Origin: Ptychodera flava
Lineage: Eukaryota > Hemichordata > Enteropneusta > Ptychoderidae
Assembly (NCBI RefSeq): GCF_041260155.1
Contig: NC_091934.1
Location: forward strand, 45,726,842-45,790,841
Direction: 5' to 3'
Length of the DNA stretch: 64,000 bases
Shown in pieces: positions 42,401 through 54,519 of the stretch (positions are counted from its first letter, which is position 1; every line of letters starts with the position of its first letter). The translations under genes and the position numbers were made by a program. The notes under the pieces were generated by a model. It saw only the letters and a list, made by a program, of their open reading frames with translations. It ran no database searches and had not been told where the DNA came from.

Positions 42401-45400
42401 AAGGTTTTTCATTCCGTAACTGTATTCACATTTATGGTAACAAGCCTGTATGATCATTAAAACATTTTGAAAAATACATTGAAGTGATGAATTCTTGTTT
42501 AAATTCTAATTTTGTTTGTTTTGTGTATTTTAGTCATTGTCTCTCTGTATTTTTTTGTAAGGATGATAGTTTTAAACAATACTAATCTGAATAAAGTAAT
42601 TAACAATGATAAAATTAAATTTTCAAGAAAATCCCTGCTAAAAACTAAGAACGGAATGTTTACAGTGATTTTTGAAGTTGAAGTTCTAGTTTGTGTTGAT
42701 ACAAGAGTGGTTCAAGAAAAGTGTAAGTTACACATTCACATATCTGTATATGAAAGATAAATTAGATGAAAATGTTTCTTACATGGTTCAATATTTTGTG
42801 TCTGTATAACTGGTTTGATATCTTCAATCTTTGTCTCTGTAGTTCCTTTCAGTTTTGGCAAAACTGTTTCTATCAATGATTTCTCCTCTTCTTTATTTTC
42901 ATGTTCATGGTCATTATCAACTTTCTCTGTCAAATCAACACTGCTGATGACCTCAATCTCGTCCCATGCTTTCTTTCCTGTGTGATCCTGTCTCTCCGGA
43001 ATGCTGACAACATCACATTTTTCCTGAGATTCCTTTCCATGTTTTTCCGTCTCTAGTATTATCTCTTTCCTTGCATCTTTTGGAGAAAGTCTCATCAGCT
43101 TTCTCACTCCTATAAAATATCAGATGAAAGATGTGTCATTCTTTAACCCTTTGAGTGCTGTATTTTTTCCCACCAAAATTTTAGTCAAACATTTTAACAA
43201 TTTTTATAAACTTTTCTGTAATTTTTCTGATAATTGGACCAAATGAAGACAACATTTCATTGGCCTCAGTTTTTTAATCAAAATTTTGGCAAAAATCAGA
43301 CAAAAATTGACTGAGGTATAATTTATAAGGGTGACAAAAATTGACTTTGGCGCTCATTGCAGTCAAAATTTTGTTCACCCTAATGCTTTCCATGGATTGG
43401 TGGATCAATATAGGTGGGCCTTACTGTGAAAGGTGTAATATTCATGATTTTTTTGTTTTCTTTCTTGTTGATAGTCTGCAGCAATTTTTGTCATCAGAGC
43501 CATGCTGTGACATTGCCTATTGGCATGATTTAATACATTAACCCAATTCCCTGTATCCAAGACCAGCTTGGTAACTGTTGACATTTTGTCAGAATGCATT
43601 GTGGTGTTGCCAAATACTTCAATGATGTTCTGATGTTTCTGATGTTTAAACTAACATTATAACCCAACTGCTGTAAATCAATATGTTCAGTATCTAAATT
43701 TCACAAATCCTATATTGTATAGAACAACTTTGCATAATATAACATCATGTGCATGCTGTAACATTTAGAGAAATTTGAAATCATATTTTTAAAAGAAGAC
43801 TTGAAACTTATACTTGAGTGTGTTTATGCAATAAGTTTGGAACAATGGTCTGGGAACTAGACTGCTGCAAGTAGAATTGTCTTGACATACAACAATGGGA
43901 ACCTAAGTGAACAGACTTTAATAGTACTCAGTTCTGTCTCAGTATAGCCTAGATTCCTTTCCCGTCCGCTTGCCTCCGTACCTCCGTCCCCACTACGGTA
44001 CGGAGGCAAGCGGACATGAAAGGAATCTAGGCTAGTCTCAGTAAAGATGCAATAGGGCTGTTCACAGTTTACGTCACTGTTCTCTCATTAATATGCAAAA
44101 ATAAATATTTGTCCGCATTTTTAGATTACGCTTTTGAAAATTACGCATGCAAAAACGACGAAAATACATCTCAGTGGGCGACTGCTAGTAAGACAGTTCA
44201 TACTAAGAAACATATTCACGACTCAGAGTACAAGCTGCAAAAACAGCCACGCATGCAACATTGATAAAATTTGTCCGCATTTCAAGCTGCGTGTCCGATG
44301 TCGCGCGCGTACAGCTATATTTAGTAACAAACCTGTAACCGTGAACAGCGCTATCAAAACAGTTCAACTGTGTATACCGTATGAAACAACAGATTACACG
44401 AACATCAACTTTGCTTTGAATCTAATTTTACTTTCACTCACTTTGTTTATCTAGTATTTGTTTACATTTTCCTACAGCCACATCTAGACAGTTTTCACCA
44501 TCATCATTGCTGATATCGTACTTGCCGCCGGCATCAACTAGAGCTTGTAGACATTCCACATGGCCTTCTTTTGCCGCATAATGGACTGCTGTACTACCGT
44601 GTAACTGGTCACGTGCATTGGGATCACCTAGTAACAAAATGAACATACACTTCAACACGTAATATTGAGGTTGAAGCTACCAGGGTAATGATAGATTGAA
44701 TTTTGTGAAGGGATTTGTTTAAATTGCGAAACAAGATGGGTGTAGAGTTACTCTATAAACATGTACATGGATACAGTTACATGAACAAAGAAGGGCTTCG
44801 GGCACGCTCCCTCTGTGCTTAGGATTGCACTCAATGGGTCAGTGAAAAAATTTCTGGAGTGGGTGTAATGTTACTGTTACCTGTGTATCAGGATTACACA
44901 TGTAGATCTATTAACTGTAACTTTTGATCTATTAATATTATCCAGAGTGTTTGTTTTGTTTTGTTTTGTTTTAAAACACAGTTCTGTGTTCTCCGGCCAA
45001 AATCACGTTGAAATGTGAGGAGCTAAGCTCTGTGAGTCAACATTTCAAAGCCTTGCAAGGCATTGCTCAAATTATCTGTAGAAGGTTGAGGTCAAATCAC
45101 ACCAATGTATGGTAGAGATTGGAAAGTTCACTGTGAACATGAACTGTTAGACTGTACATTATGATGCCTGAATATGCATAGTTACGACAAGAATGTCAAC
45201 TTCATTCTGCAAATAGATTAAATATTTGCCATACATGCAACTTAACAGGGTACAATGATACTACTGTATATAATATACTTTGGAATTTTTTAATCAAGTG
45301 CAATTTTATCATTTGAACATTTTTAAAATTTTGAAAAATTTTGAAATTTTGAAAAATTTATCAGATATAGCTTGGGAAATTGAAGGAGTTAAATGCAATT

Positions 45401-45984
45401 GTAAATTCGTGACAGATTATTGCTGATTTGCATATTAATTTGCATAAATCAACAAATATTGACATGCTTCCTGTCACAGATTCATATCATAATCAATAAT
45501 CTTCTGAAATTTTTATGACTTCAATGAAAGTTAAGCTGTTCTGTCATGTTATATTAATCAGAAGAAAAAGAAAGACGACAAATGCATTGCTTCTTTGGCA
45601 TTATTTAGATTAATATTAATAAGCAAAACTATATGATATTGGTCAGTAGTTGAGTCATGCAAATGCATGTAATTAGCAAAGATATGTTTATGTGTAAAGT
45701 GGGTGTTTTTGGAGTATTTGTGTAATTATATTGGAAAGCAACCGAGTACTACATTAAATAGATCTGACATGAAATAATAAGTCAATTAAAAAGACAAACT
45801 TACCATTGTATTCCAGCAGCATTTCCAATATTTCCAAGTCTCCATTATTAGCCGCTTCATGCACACAACTCCATTGATATAAACCAATCTGATTTGGATC
45901 AAAGTCTTCCTTCAACGCTTCTAACACTAGGTTGGTATCACCATAGCGAACTGCTTCATGTAGTTTGGTATCTGTACAATCCAT
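39466..45984 (-). CDS. Ankyrin-repeat and C2-domain protein, complete coding region, 5 coding exons
   Basis: Exons in gene order: 45984-45804, 44627-44442, 43109-42783, 42302-42207, 41462-39466. This is 2,787 nt, 928 aa, and all phases agree. Residues 1-122 hold about 3.5 ankyrin repeats (LHEAVRYGDTNLVLEALK; CVHEAANNGDLEILEMLLEY; AVHYAAKEGHVECLQALVDA). Residues 123-231 are charged linker. From about 232 a synaptotagmin-like C2 domain starts (LQLSFEYNSKTSVLKIRVWH, then VYIKSYLLPDKKGETKRRTE). The first putative Ca-binding loop (EDLLLPPVEASMIS) lacks the usual aspartates, so calcium binding is doubtful. The last 500 residues, all in one 2-kb exon, are Ser/Thr/Lys-rich and probably disordered. 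An acceptor at 46048 suggests a non-coding 5' exon upstream. Ankyrin plus C2 suggests a membrane-associated adaptor (inference). I cannot assign a vertebrate name. The exon 3 acceptor is a NAGNAG type that would add or drop one residue. Confidence 0.88.
41801..41962. repeat. 81-bp tandem duplication in an ankyrin/C2 gene intron
   Basis: CCTAGCAATGAGTTGATGAT starts at 41801 and 41882, and the two copies differ at only about three positions. It lies between coding exons 4 and 5. Confidence 0.9.
43143..43362. mobile_element. Family A TTAA MITE, right tip lost
   Basis: It starts TTAACCCTTTGAGTGCTG, 34 bases before coding exon 3 of the ankyrin/C2 gene (on the upstream side of that exon in the gene's sense). 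It follows the family consensus to GACTTTGGCGCTCA and then leaves it without the final AAGGGTTAA. Confidence 0.75.
43945..44034. mobile_element. Palindromic MITE, 90 bp, with perfect 9-bp TSD
   Basis: The tips TAGCCTAGATTCCTTTC and GAAAGGAATCTAGGCTA extend inward through GTCCGCTTGCCTCCGTACC and its complement, giving an almost perfect hairpin. GTCTCAGTA flanks both sides (43936-43944 and 44035-44043). The intact TSD and low divergence suggest a recent insertion. It lies in the intron between coding exons 2 and 3 of the ankyrin/C2 gene. Confidence 0.85.
44640..45800. other. Intron 1 of the ankyrin/C2 gene
   Basis: AT-rich intron with low-complexity TTTTG runs (44950-44972, 45315-45360). No exon, RNA or clear mobile element seen. 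Confidence 0.45.
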
Positions 45985-46047
45985 TGCCTCATTTCTTCGA
46001 ATTCATTACTCACATTCCGTTACATTTTACAACCTCAGATTTTTCAC

Positions 46048-47990
46048 CTGTCAAATAAATCATTTTAATAACATTTACAAGTTGTGCCTGTGTAAAATAA
46101 TGTGTTGTTCACACACTACAGGAAATGAAGGTAATAGTTGAAATATTTCACTGATGATGTCAAAACCACACAGCAATTTTCTAATCTTTTGCATTTGACA
46201 AAAGTGATAAAAAAATTTGTCAATCTAAAAAGGAGACACACTCAAGTGTAATGAAAGACCACTTATTTACTTATTTTATTACAAAATTTAATTATTTTTT
46301 AACCAAATCTGACAAAAATATGAAAAAAAATACAAAATAAAATTCACTGACTTTGTCATAACTTGGAGAAGTTTTTATGACAAAGTGAAGGGAAGATGAT
46401 CTTTGAAAATGAACAAAACCCGTGCAATATACAATATGGTGTTTTTAATCAGGTTCTAACTCACAACATACAGCACCCAGTCACCAAGCGTAGAAGCCAC
46501 AGACACAACAGCTCAGCGAAATCCCTACTCTCAAAAAATAGTAGTTCAATAACAAAACTTAAGAGTTATTACAATTTTTCTGACTGCCACCCCTCCACAC
46601 GCTGAAGAGTTCATGAAGCACTCACACTCATACACTCACTATTACAAATTGCACACAAACTTTATCGAAGCAATGAAATGGGCGAAAGACAGCCTCCGAA
46701 GCAATTCTGTCCACCAGCAGAGCTATCAACCGATGTTTTCTATCAGGTTCCAGCTCACAAAGTTCAGCACAAGTGACTCTTTGAAATGAAATTATATGTA
46801 CTTGCAGGTTTACATCAACTACTCACAATCTGTCCTTTATTATCTTGTCAATGCTTTTCAAAGAAACGGTAAATGTTTTCTAACATTTCAAATGCAAACA
46901 CTTCATAGTTATGTTTGGAGGGACTAATTCTTCATTGTAAGAGAAAATGGTGTAAAGTTCCCTTGAGGAAAGTTTTAGCAAATACGTACAACTTTCAGTT
47001 TTTGAAGTGCATGTTACCGTAAAGCAGGGCCAAAGGTAAAATTGCTGATCACTATTTCAGCATGTTCAAAGATGTCAAAAAGCATAGCTGACTTCATATA
47101 TCCTGTTAATACAAATCCGGAAATGTATGATGTTGAAAGACAACAGTTTTGTTCCGTAAACAAAAGCCTGATTCATCAAGAGACGACTGTATGTACACTT
47201 TTTGTGTATTAATATTTTGGATAATGTTTGTAAAATAACCTTTTATTCAAAAGCAATCACATTATTCATTGCAATGTGAAGTAAACAGCTTTTTCATTTA
47301 CAAATCCCACATCGGCTCTTTGAATTGTAACAATAAGAAATGCAAATAGACACTGTCCAAGTACTTATTGTTGTGTAACCAATTGTGTCAATATTCAAAC
47401 AGGCACTTTAAATGAGGTTGATGTATCGGTAGGTACACTACCTTCCAGAATATCTCAACCAGATCAGTATTTCTGTTATTCTGGGTAATAAGGATAATAT
47501 TGAACCACTTACAAAACCACAAGTTGGTTTAAGATACTCACTTGCCTCAAAAGCAAACTTGAACTTTTCCTGCGGAGGGACTGTGATACAAAACTTTCCT
47601 CGTGGAAACTTTTATAACCATTCTCTTGAAACATAGACTCTAATGTCTATGCTTTGAATGAAGTGGAAAGATACGGAGTCAGTGGGCAAGTCTTAGTAAT
47701 ACTATAGCAAAAACAAATTACCTAAAATTTATTGACATTTGAAATTCAAAACGATCTCTATCCCTGTGTCCCTGCATTGAGGTACCACTCTTTTGGTACC
47801 TCCATGGTCCCTGCAACTTCATGAGAAACAATTAATTTCCATTTTCACAAGAACAAGACATAGAACGCTTTATACTCAACAAACTTCAAACTAAGTCTAC
47901 GTAAACCATAGACTACAAAAGTTGTTTAAAATCTGAGTCTCAATATCTACCCTTAGGCGGCTATATTCTACCTGAGTTCTATCCAATTGT
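46048..47990. other. 5' side of the ankyrin/C2 gene
   Basis: Should contain its non-coding first exon(s) and promoter, but I see no CpG-rich block to place it. A diverged tRNA-Leu/Ser-like SINE lies at 46445-46525 (-), and a further fragment of the same SINE (CAGGTTCCAGCTCACAAAGT) at about 46733-46775. Confidence 0.4.
46445..46525 (-). repeat. tRNA-derived SINE fragment
   Basis: On the minus strand it shares CTGTATGTTGTGAGTTAGAA with the 17960-18045 SINE (CCGTATGTTGTGGGTTCGAA) and keeps a degenerate A box (TCGCTGAGCTGTT). The B box has decayed. Confidence 0.5.
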
Positions 47991-47994
47991 TCAC

Positions 47995-48305
47995 TATGGT
48001 GAGATAGGTTGGCTGTAAGGGGTTTAATTGGCCACACAGGAGGTCCTTTTACTATGGTGAGATGGGTTGGCTGTAAGGGGGTTTAATTGGCCATACAGGA
48101 GATGGGTGGCTGTAAGGGGGTTTAATTGGCCATACAGGAGATAGGTTGGCTGTAAGGGGGTTTAATTGGCCATACAGGAGATGGGTTGGCTGTAAGGGGG
48201 TTTAATTGGCCATACAGGAGATGGGTTGGCTGTAAGGGGGTTTAATTGGCCATACAGGAGATGGGTTGGCTGTAAGGGGTTTAATTGGCCACACAGGAGG
48301 TCCTT
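47995..48305 (+). repeat. 40-bp minisatellite, about 7 copies
   Basis: The unit GGTTGGCTGTAAGGGGGTTT then AATTGGCCATACAGGAGATG is repeated with few differences. Both outermost copies carry the variant GGCCACACAGGAGGTCCTTT, so the array is symmetrically edged, as after unequal exchange. Confidence 0.9.
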
Positions 48306-50130
48306 TTACTATTCACTATGGAGAGGCTTACATACATCTCACTGAAGATCACAAAAGAATTCTAAATTTATACCTTTTTATTTATGAGCTGTTTTACTCC
48401 TTAACACTACATCTACATGTTCAGCTTGTTTATCAAGTAAAGGGTGGCATTCCATGATCTGATGACACAATTTATCTTTTTACCACCATGGTTTGGCCAC
48501 AACCCATCGGTATCCACAGTGATGTGGATCTCTTGACAAGCAATTGCAGTGAATAGGTTAAAACACAACTGTACTGTCTGGTCCATAGACCCTCAAGAAA
48601 GGGTCTATATTTCTCAAGGGTCTATGCTTGGTCTCAGCTTTTGAAATTCTGACAATGCAAATTATACAGCCACCACAATATTCAATGAAATTGAAGAACT
48701 TCACTTTTGATATATTTTGTAGAATTTTTGTTTTTTACAGTACAGTCCACTCTTCACTGTCAAAATATGTTGCAATGTCCGATATTCCAATTGTCAATCT
48801 GTGTGTTTTACATCTTCTGTAATAGTTATTACCTGACTTGTATTTTGGACAAGAACTCTAGCTTTACTATGTCAGCAATAATATCTACACGTAGTGTCGG
48901 TAAGGTTAGTATTTTACATTTCAACAAAATGTAAAGGAGAGAAATAAAAACCTTGAGTTGTTTCCAGAACAAAAGTAATGAAAATATTTTCAACAAACAA
49001 CAATTGGCTCATGAAATAACTTGTGCCTGTGCAATCAAAATTAAATTTCCTAATTTTACAAATGCTGGAGATTGAAAACTTGATTTTCTCTACTAACTTC
49101 AGAATCAGTTCAGAGTATTGGAATTTGAGAATCTGAATATTTATTCCGGAGGGGCATTTCACCTTCATAGCGGATAAATTTCTTTGACTCTGTATTTGTT
49201 CTGATAAAAACAGTTGTTGCTACAATGTGGCAAACACAAAGTACAAAGTATAGTTGTTTTTGGACCCATTAACCCTTTAACTGCAATGGTTTGGCCCAAT
49301 CCCATTGTTTTATATGGAAAGATTGACTTCTGAACAGGGAAACCAGGTGTAGAGGAGAGTATTAGACCGATAAAGCTGAATAAATGACTGCACTTTTATT
49401 TACCCTATATTATCAGTTGAATAATATTTATCTGCAAAATTTATCAAAATACATATTTTCTTTAAGATCATACATGTGATGAACAAGCTCATGAAATTGG
49501 CACATGTTTGAGATTTATGACAGTGAAATTATGGATATCAAAAATTTGAAAAGTTAAAAGGCAGGTATCTGAGATTTCTCAAATTTAGGCAATGAAAGGC
49601 ATATCTGAGATTGATCATAGAAATGGCAGATATCTAAGATTTAGACTGAATTGCAGATGATTGACAGTGAGATGAGATAAGAGATATCTTTAACTTTGAT
49701 CTGGACAGTGAAATGATAGATATCAGATGTTTGACAAGTATGATGATATAGAGTGAATGACAAATGTTTGGGATTTGGAAAGTGAAATGATAGATTCCAG
49801 ACTTGGACTAAATGATACATATCTTGGATTTGGATGGCAAAATGAGACAAGAGATATCTTTAATTTAGGTTTTGACAGTGAAATAATACATATCTGATAA
49901 GGATGGTGAAATGGAGAGGTCTTGGATTTACCGTAAACGATAAAGATGATGATCTGATAGAGTTGGTCAGTGAAATGACAGATATCTAGGATTTCGATGA
50001 CAGACACCTTAGACTTTGACAATGAAAGCTGGTATCCAAGACATTTTACCAAGTATTTATGTTTTCTTGGCAATACAACATACAGAACACAATCTGATTT
50101 GAAATTTTTCTTAAAGTCGATGAATCAGAG
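48306..50130. other. Intergenic stretch
   Basis: Contains family B remnants at 48474-48565 and 49269-49350, an R330 copy on the minus strand at 48930-49170, and at 49540-50040 a degenerate series of GAGATATCT / TGACAGTGAAATGATAGATA motifs that reads as an old tandem array. No gene seen. Confidence 0.45.
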
Positions 50131-50165
50131 TAGTTGTGTGTGTGTGTGTGTGTGTGTGTGAGTGT
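50131..50165. repeat. (TG)n microsatellite
   Basis: About 15 TG dinucleotides in a row. Confidence 0.95.
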
Positions 50166-50768
50166 CAAGTGTAAATACAAAGTAACACAGACGTACGCTC
50201 ATGCTGTCGCTTATGAAAATAATCAACATTAGTGATATGATACCGAGTAAGCACAACATATCATTTTCATAAAATATTCATAAATTGCATTAAAATTCAT
50301 GATCTTCATTGAAAAGTCAAATATTTTCATTGATTGTTACGAATGAGCATGAAGGTACACAATGTAGATATTCCTTCCTCCTTGCAATAATGATATTGTA
50401 TAACTATTTGTTGAGTTTCCTCGAATGAGAAATATGTGGTTAAGTTACAGGTGACTTTACCAACAGACACGCATGGAGACGACAGGTTTACCATGGATAT
50501 ATGGCCGTCACTGACAGGATAACGCGGCTGACAATAGCACGAGAAACTGCTACTTCCTGAATAGATCCGCGAGTACACCAGGAAACTATTAAACCCTGCA
50601 TAAAAAGCCGTGTATTCCCAGCATTAAACGGCATTCAAAACCGGTATTAGATATTGGAAGCCATCAACAGACATGAAGCGTACGTACGACGCATGTATTT
50701 AGTTTAATGTACTACACTTCGCTATCAATGCGGATCGGGATATGTGCCCGGGGATATGTGTACCCGAC

Positions 50769-51384
50769 GGTTCCAGACACTTCGCACCAAAACACTTCGC
50801 ACCATACCATCTCGTCCCATACCATTTCGCACCAAAACCACTTCGCACCAAAACAACCTCGTACCAAAACCTCTTCGCCCCGAAAATCACGTCGCCCAAA
50901 ACCATTGCGCCCCAAAAACATTGCCACTTCACTCCTCAATTATCGCTAACCGTTAAAAGCTGAAAATAACCAACCACTGCCTGTGAAATTTCAATCACCT
51001 TTCTATCATTCTAGGACTGAAATCTTGAAATTGTACACATTTCGAGAAAATGACATCGCATCGTGCAATACCACGCACGGCACCTGAAATGTACCATTTA
51101 GTAGTTTGCATGTTTCTTTTTCTAATATACCGTATGGTTTCATGGAAGAATAAATGGTTCGTGGTAGCCAAGTTAAAACAACGTTAAGATACATCGTGGC
51201 ATCGATGTTTTAGGACGAGTTGACGGAACTATACTTTAGTGAAGTGGTTTTAGTACGAGGTGGTACTTGGGGCGAAGTGGCGTTGGACGAGGTAATACTT
51301 GGGACGAGGTGGTTTTGGTGCGAAATGGTTTTGGGACGAAGTTGTGTGGGGCGAAGTGGTTTTGGTGCGAAGTGTCTGGGCCCC
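50769..51384. mobile_element. Foldback element with arrayed inverted arms and 9-bp TSD
   Basis: The arms 50769 to about 50940 and about 51225-51384 are built from degenerate 10-14 bp repeats of the type CACTTCGCACCAAAAC in opposite orientations. The tips CCAGACACTTCGCACC and GGTGCGAAGTGTCTGG are exact inverted repeats. GTACCCGAC flanks both ends (50760-50768 and 51385-51393), a perfect 9-bp TSD. The 280-bp centre has no coding frame. The many 60-80 codon frames across the arms come from the repeat and are not genes. Confidence 0.85.
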
Positions 51385-51393
51385 GTACCCGAC

Positions 51394-52206
51394 AAGACAG
51401 TCAACGCACCAACTAAACGGTTCACACCCGGGGGTTCACAGCCGTCAAGTTCGAGTACTGTAGAAAATTGACAAAAACTCGATGGTTATAGAGTACGTGA
51501 GTCCAACTGATCCAAAAATTTGTAAATGTCTTCCACGTCTTGATCACTATTATATCAACGTACACTTACTTACACTTGTAAACACCGGGAAATCCTGCGT
51601 CGGCGTACTGGTTACTGTTTCCAACAGACGGCCATTTGTAATTTCGAAAGGTACGCTGGGAGTTAGGCCATCCAGAAAAATATCTTCGACCGTGCAACTG
51701 ACGTTGCAAAACAGAATATACTTATATATGAATTCAGTTGCTAAATTGACGGCATTGAAATATGCAGGTGTGATATTTAATAAAATCAAATGTTTTAAGT
51801 ATCATGCACAAGTGGGTCAGTTTTTAAAAGCGGTATGTGACATGCAGTGAATGAGATGAATAGTTTTCTTTCAATTATTTCATTAGACAATCTTCGAGCA
51901 GGAATAGATTATAACAAGTACTACTGATATTACTCATCCCTGATTTTTTATATAGCTTTGCCTCGCCAGCCCTGTACGTTGGTGAGCACATTTCAACATA
52001 GTATTTGTAGGGGACCCACTTGACGAAACTATAAAAAAGTAGTGATGGCCCGGCTTAAGCAAGGCAATGTGGGAAATCAATGGCGGTCAATGTGGATTGA
52101 AGGTACGAGTCGAGAGGAAACTTAATCGAGAAAACTGGACCGAGATCGACACCCTGGTCATCTGACATCTTTCACTCTTACGTCGGAAACACACACCTTT
52201 GCTCTG
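51394..52206 (+). promoter_or_regulatory. Likely CTDNEP1 promoter and 5' UTR
   Basis: Moderately CpG-rich DNA directly upstream of the CTDNEP1 ATG. The last 200 bases, with GTACGAGTCGAGAGG and TCTTTCACTCTTACGTCGG, look like a TATA-less promoter and leader. A minus-strand frame at 51789-51576 ends at a GTAAGTAAG donor and could be a divergent first exon, but I cannot support it further. Confidence 0.35.
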
Positions 52207-52305
52207 ATGCGAACACTTCTTCTAATGGGCTTTCGAACGGTGATACTACTGGCTGCAAAACTATGGAGTTTAATATGCTACCTTCTCCGGAAAAACATTA
52301 GAACG
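52207..52305 (+). CDS. CTDNEP1: CTDNEP1 (Dullard), first coding exon only
   Basis: The exon encodes MRTLLLMGFRTVILLAAKLW then SLICYLLRKNIRT and ends in phase 0 at the donor ACG|GTAAGG. It aligns with the human start [20 protein letters not shown], then WSFFIYLLRRQIRT, where a phase-0 junction is also expected. This is the N-terminal membrane anchor. The family's catalytic HAD/FCP1-type phosphatase domain (DLDETL motif) lies in later exons, which I could not find before 64000, so intron 1 would exceed 11.7 kb. Known role: nuclear envelope/ER phosphatase that, with CNEP1R1, dephosphorylates lipin and restrains BMP signalling. Confidence 0.85.
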
Positions 52306-54519
52306 GTAAGGGGTCACTCGTCGAATTACTGGCAAAAATCGCCTTTAAATGCTCTGTATTTCACATCCCAAGTGCATTTCATGGAAACGTGCATAATGAT
52401 AAGTGTTATGACAGTTGTATGAGAGTTTAGGCAAAATATGACATTGTTGTTTATGCGAGAAATGAGCGTGTCTTGCATGTATTGAGGCGTTGATGTGAAA
52501 GGTCGCGTGGAACTCGTAAAAATGAATGAAGAATCGTGTATCGATTACGTCCACCACCTCTCACGCGACATGTGCTCCCCATGTGTCGAATACCCCTTTT
52601 AAAGTCTGGTTAAGCTAGGCAGGACCTCCCCTGGTCGAGGAATTGTGACATATACAATATGGTTTGATAATCGTGCCTTTAGCCAGGCTGAGTAGAAATT
52701 ACACATCTAGTGTTTTAAGCAACCGTGTAATCATGTGACCATTGCCGCCTTGTCATGATTGTCAAACCTGTAAATAAAATTTTACATGGAAAAATGTCAC
52801 ACAGATTATATTCATTGTAAGAGGCCGTTTCTTGTCTAAACTAATTATAAAATAACTGTACCTTCTCAAGTAATTATTTACACAGCTGTAGATAAATATC
52901 TTAAGTCTGTCTAAATACCCAATGATAACAATGTTGCTTATTAGTGTGAACTGACATATTTCCTAATTTTCCTGGCAAATTATTCATATTTATTTACTGG
53001 TGTCTAAGTTTTATTTCATTCGACAAAACTTTGCTGGTATTACCTAGTTCACCTGGGACACATTTTGTAACATTCAGTGTCCTACAGGAAGCACAGACTA
53101 CATCAAGATGTTTTGCATATCTACAACTCCCTCTTTTGTCACTGGTCGCTCACAGTCCCACACCAATCCTCCAGAACAACACCGGATGTAGACATGGTAG
53201 AATGAACAACCATGCGTATTCTGAAGTGATTTCCTCAATTGAGTGACAACATGAAATTGACAGTTGAATATTGTTTGAATTTTGGTAAATGGTTTTATCA
53301 TACTATAGTCATAAGGTTATCAAGAAGCCGAAGTCCATAGGTGTTTATGAGATTATTTTGTGTGCAGTAACCTGACGCTACAATAGTATATTACAAATCT
53401 CACCAGCCCACACCGTGCACATAAATGGATGTTATATTATAGAAAAAGTGAGACAAATCTTCTCTTTCTGAAATTCCTTTCTAGACCAGAGATTTTCTGA
53501 AAATAATTTCTTTGTATCTGACTCAAATAATATAGCGTTGGAGAACTCTGCTTATACAGATGTTTACATTTGTCCTATTGATAAAATTGTGTACAGTTTA
53601 ATCACCTAAACAAAAAGTAAGAAACTTGACTTGTTTTTGTCATTTTATTTCATGCAAGAAGTGATCGATCACATTTTTAAAACACCCTGTATTTTTCTTT
53701 AAAAAAGAAATACATCGCAGTCATTTCATTAGTCATCAAACTTCTGCTTTTTGTAGATAACAATACTTCTAAAATAGTTTTATTGTGTCCATGTGTAATA
53801 TTTTCATGGCTGTGAGCAGGCACTATGACATTTATGAAGATATGCGGAAACCAACCATCAGGTATGTTTCGGTCAACAGGATACATGTAACTGTGTCAGA
53901 GAGAGAAATAACGTGTATTGACACTGTCCATTGAAGGAGCATCTCCCGTTATCTGTTCAGTAAATTTAACAGCCTGTTGATTAGCCCATATGTATTTGGT
54001 TTTAGTGGTTAAAGTGTATACAGTTTTGTCAACAGTACAAATAGAATTGCACTGACCCATGAACGGTGACCTACATTACCGTGTGTATTGTGCAAACACG
54101 CTATGACATTGAAGCCATGGGACATATCAGGACAACTGATAATAAACTCAGTAAACTGAACACAGACTCATCAGTGTTTTTCAACTTGACAAAAATTTTG
54201 TTACGGTTGTTATGTCAATGAAAAACATAAATGCTGGGGTCTGATGGGTGTTGAAAAGAACTGGGGTCAAAGGTCAACAGGTCTCATGTACCAAAAAGGT
54301 CTGGTTCTATTTATAGTACAAAACATTGTGCTGCTATGTAGTAAACACCTTTAATGAGCAGATTGGTGTATAATGATAATACTATCAATTTCTGCAGTCA
54401 AGACAGGCCGCCAGCAACACTTGACATAATCTATAAAATAAGAAGTGTTTAAAGAATAATGGAAGATTTCACTGCTTCTTGAAGACGGATATGTCAAGTG
54501 CATCTCTTCAGTTTATTTG
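52306..54519. other. Probable CTDNEP1 intron 1, first part
   Basis: AT-rich sequence without a recognised exon, RNA gene or clear mobile element. Confidence 0.4.

Noticed and set aside
44134-44454. 106-codon plus-strand frame in an ankyrin/C2 intron
   Set aside because: It is antisense to coding exon 2 at its end, has no splice sites, and matches no protein I know.
50699-51471. Several overlapping 60-83 codon frames on both strands
   Set aside because: All come from the degenerate short repeats of the foldback element arms.
51550-51789. Minus-strand frame ending at a GTAAGTAAG donor, possible divergent first exon beside CTDNEP1
   Set aside because: No recognisable protein, no supported second exon, and the presumed start lies in a TATA-like AT-rich stretch; too weak to list as a gene.
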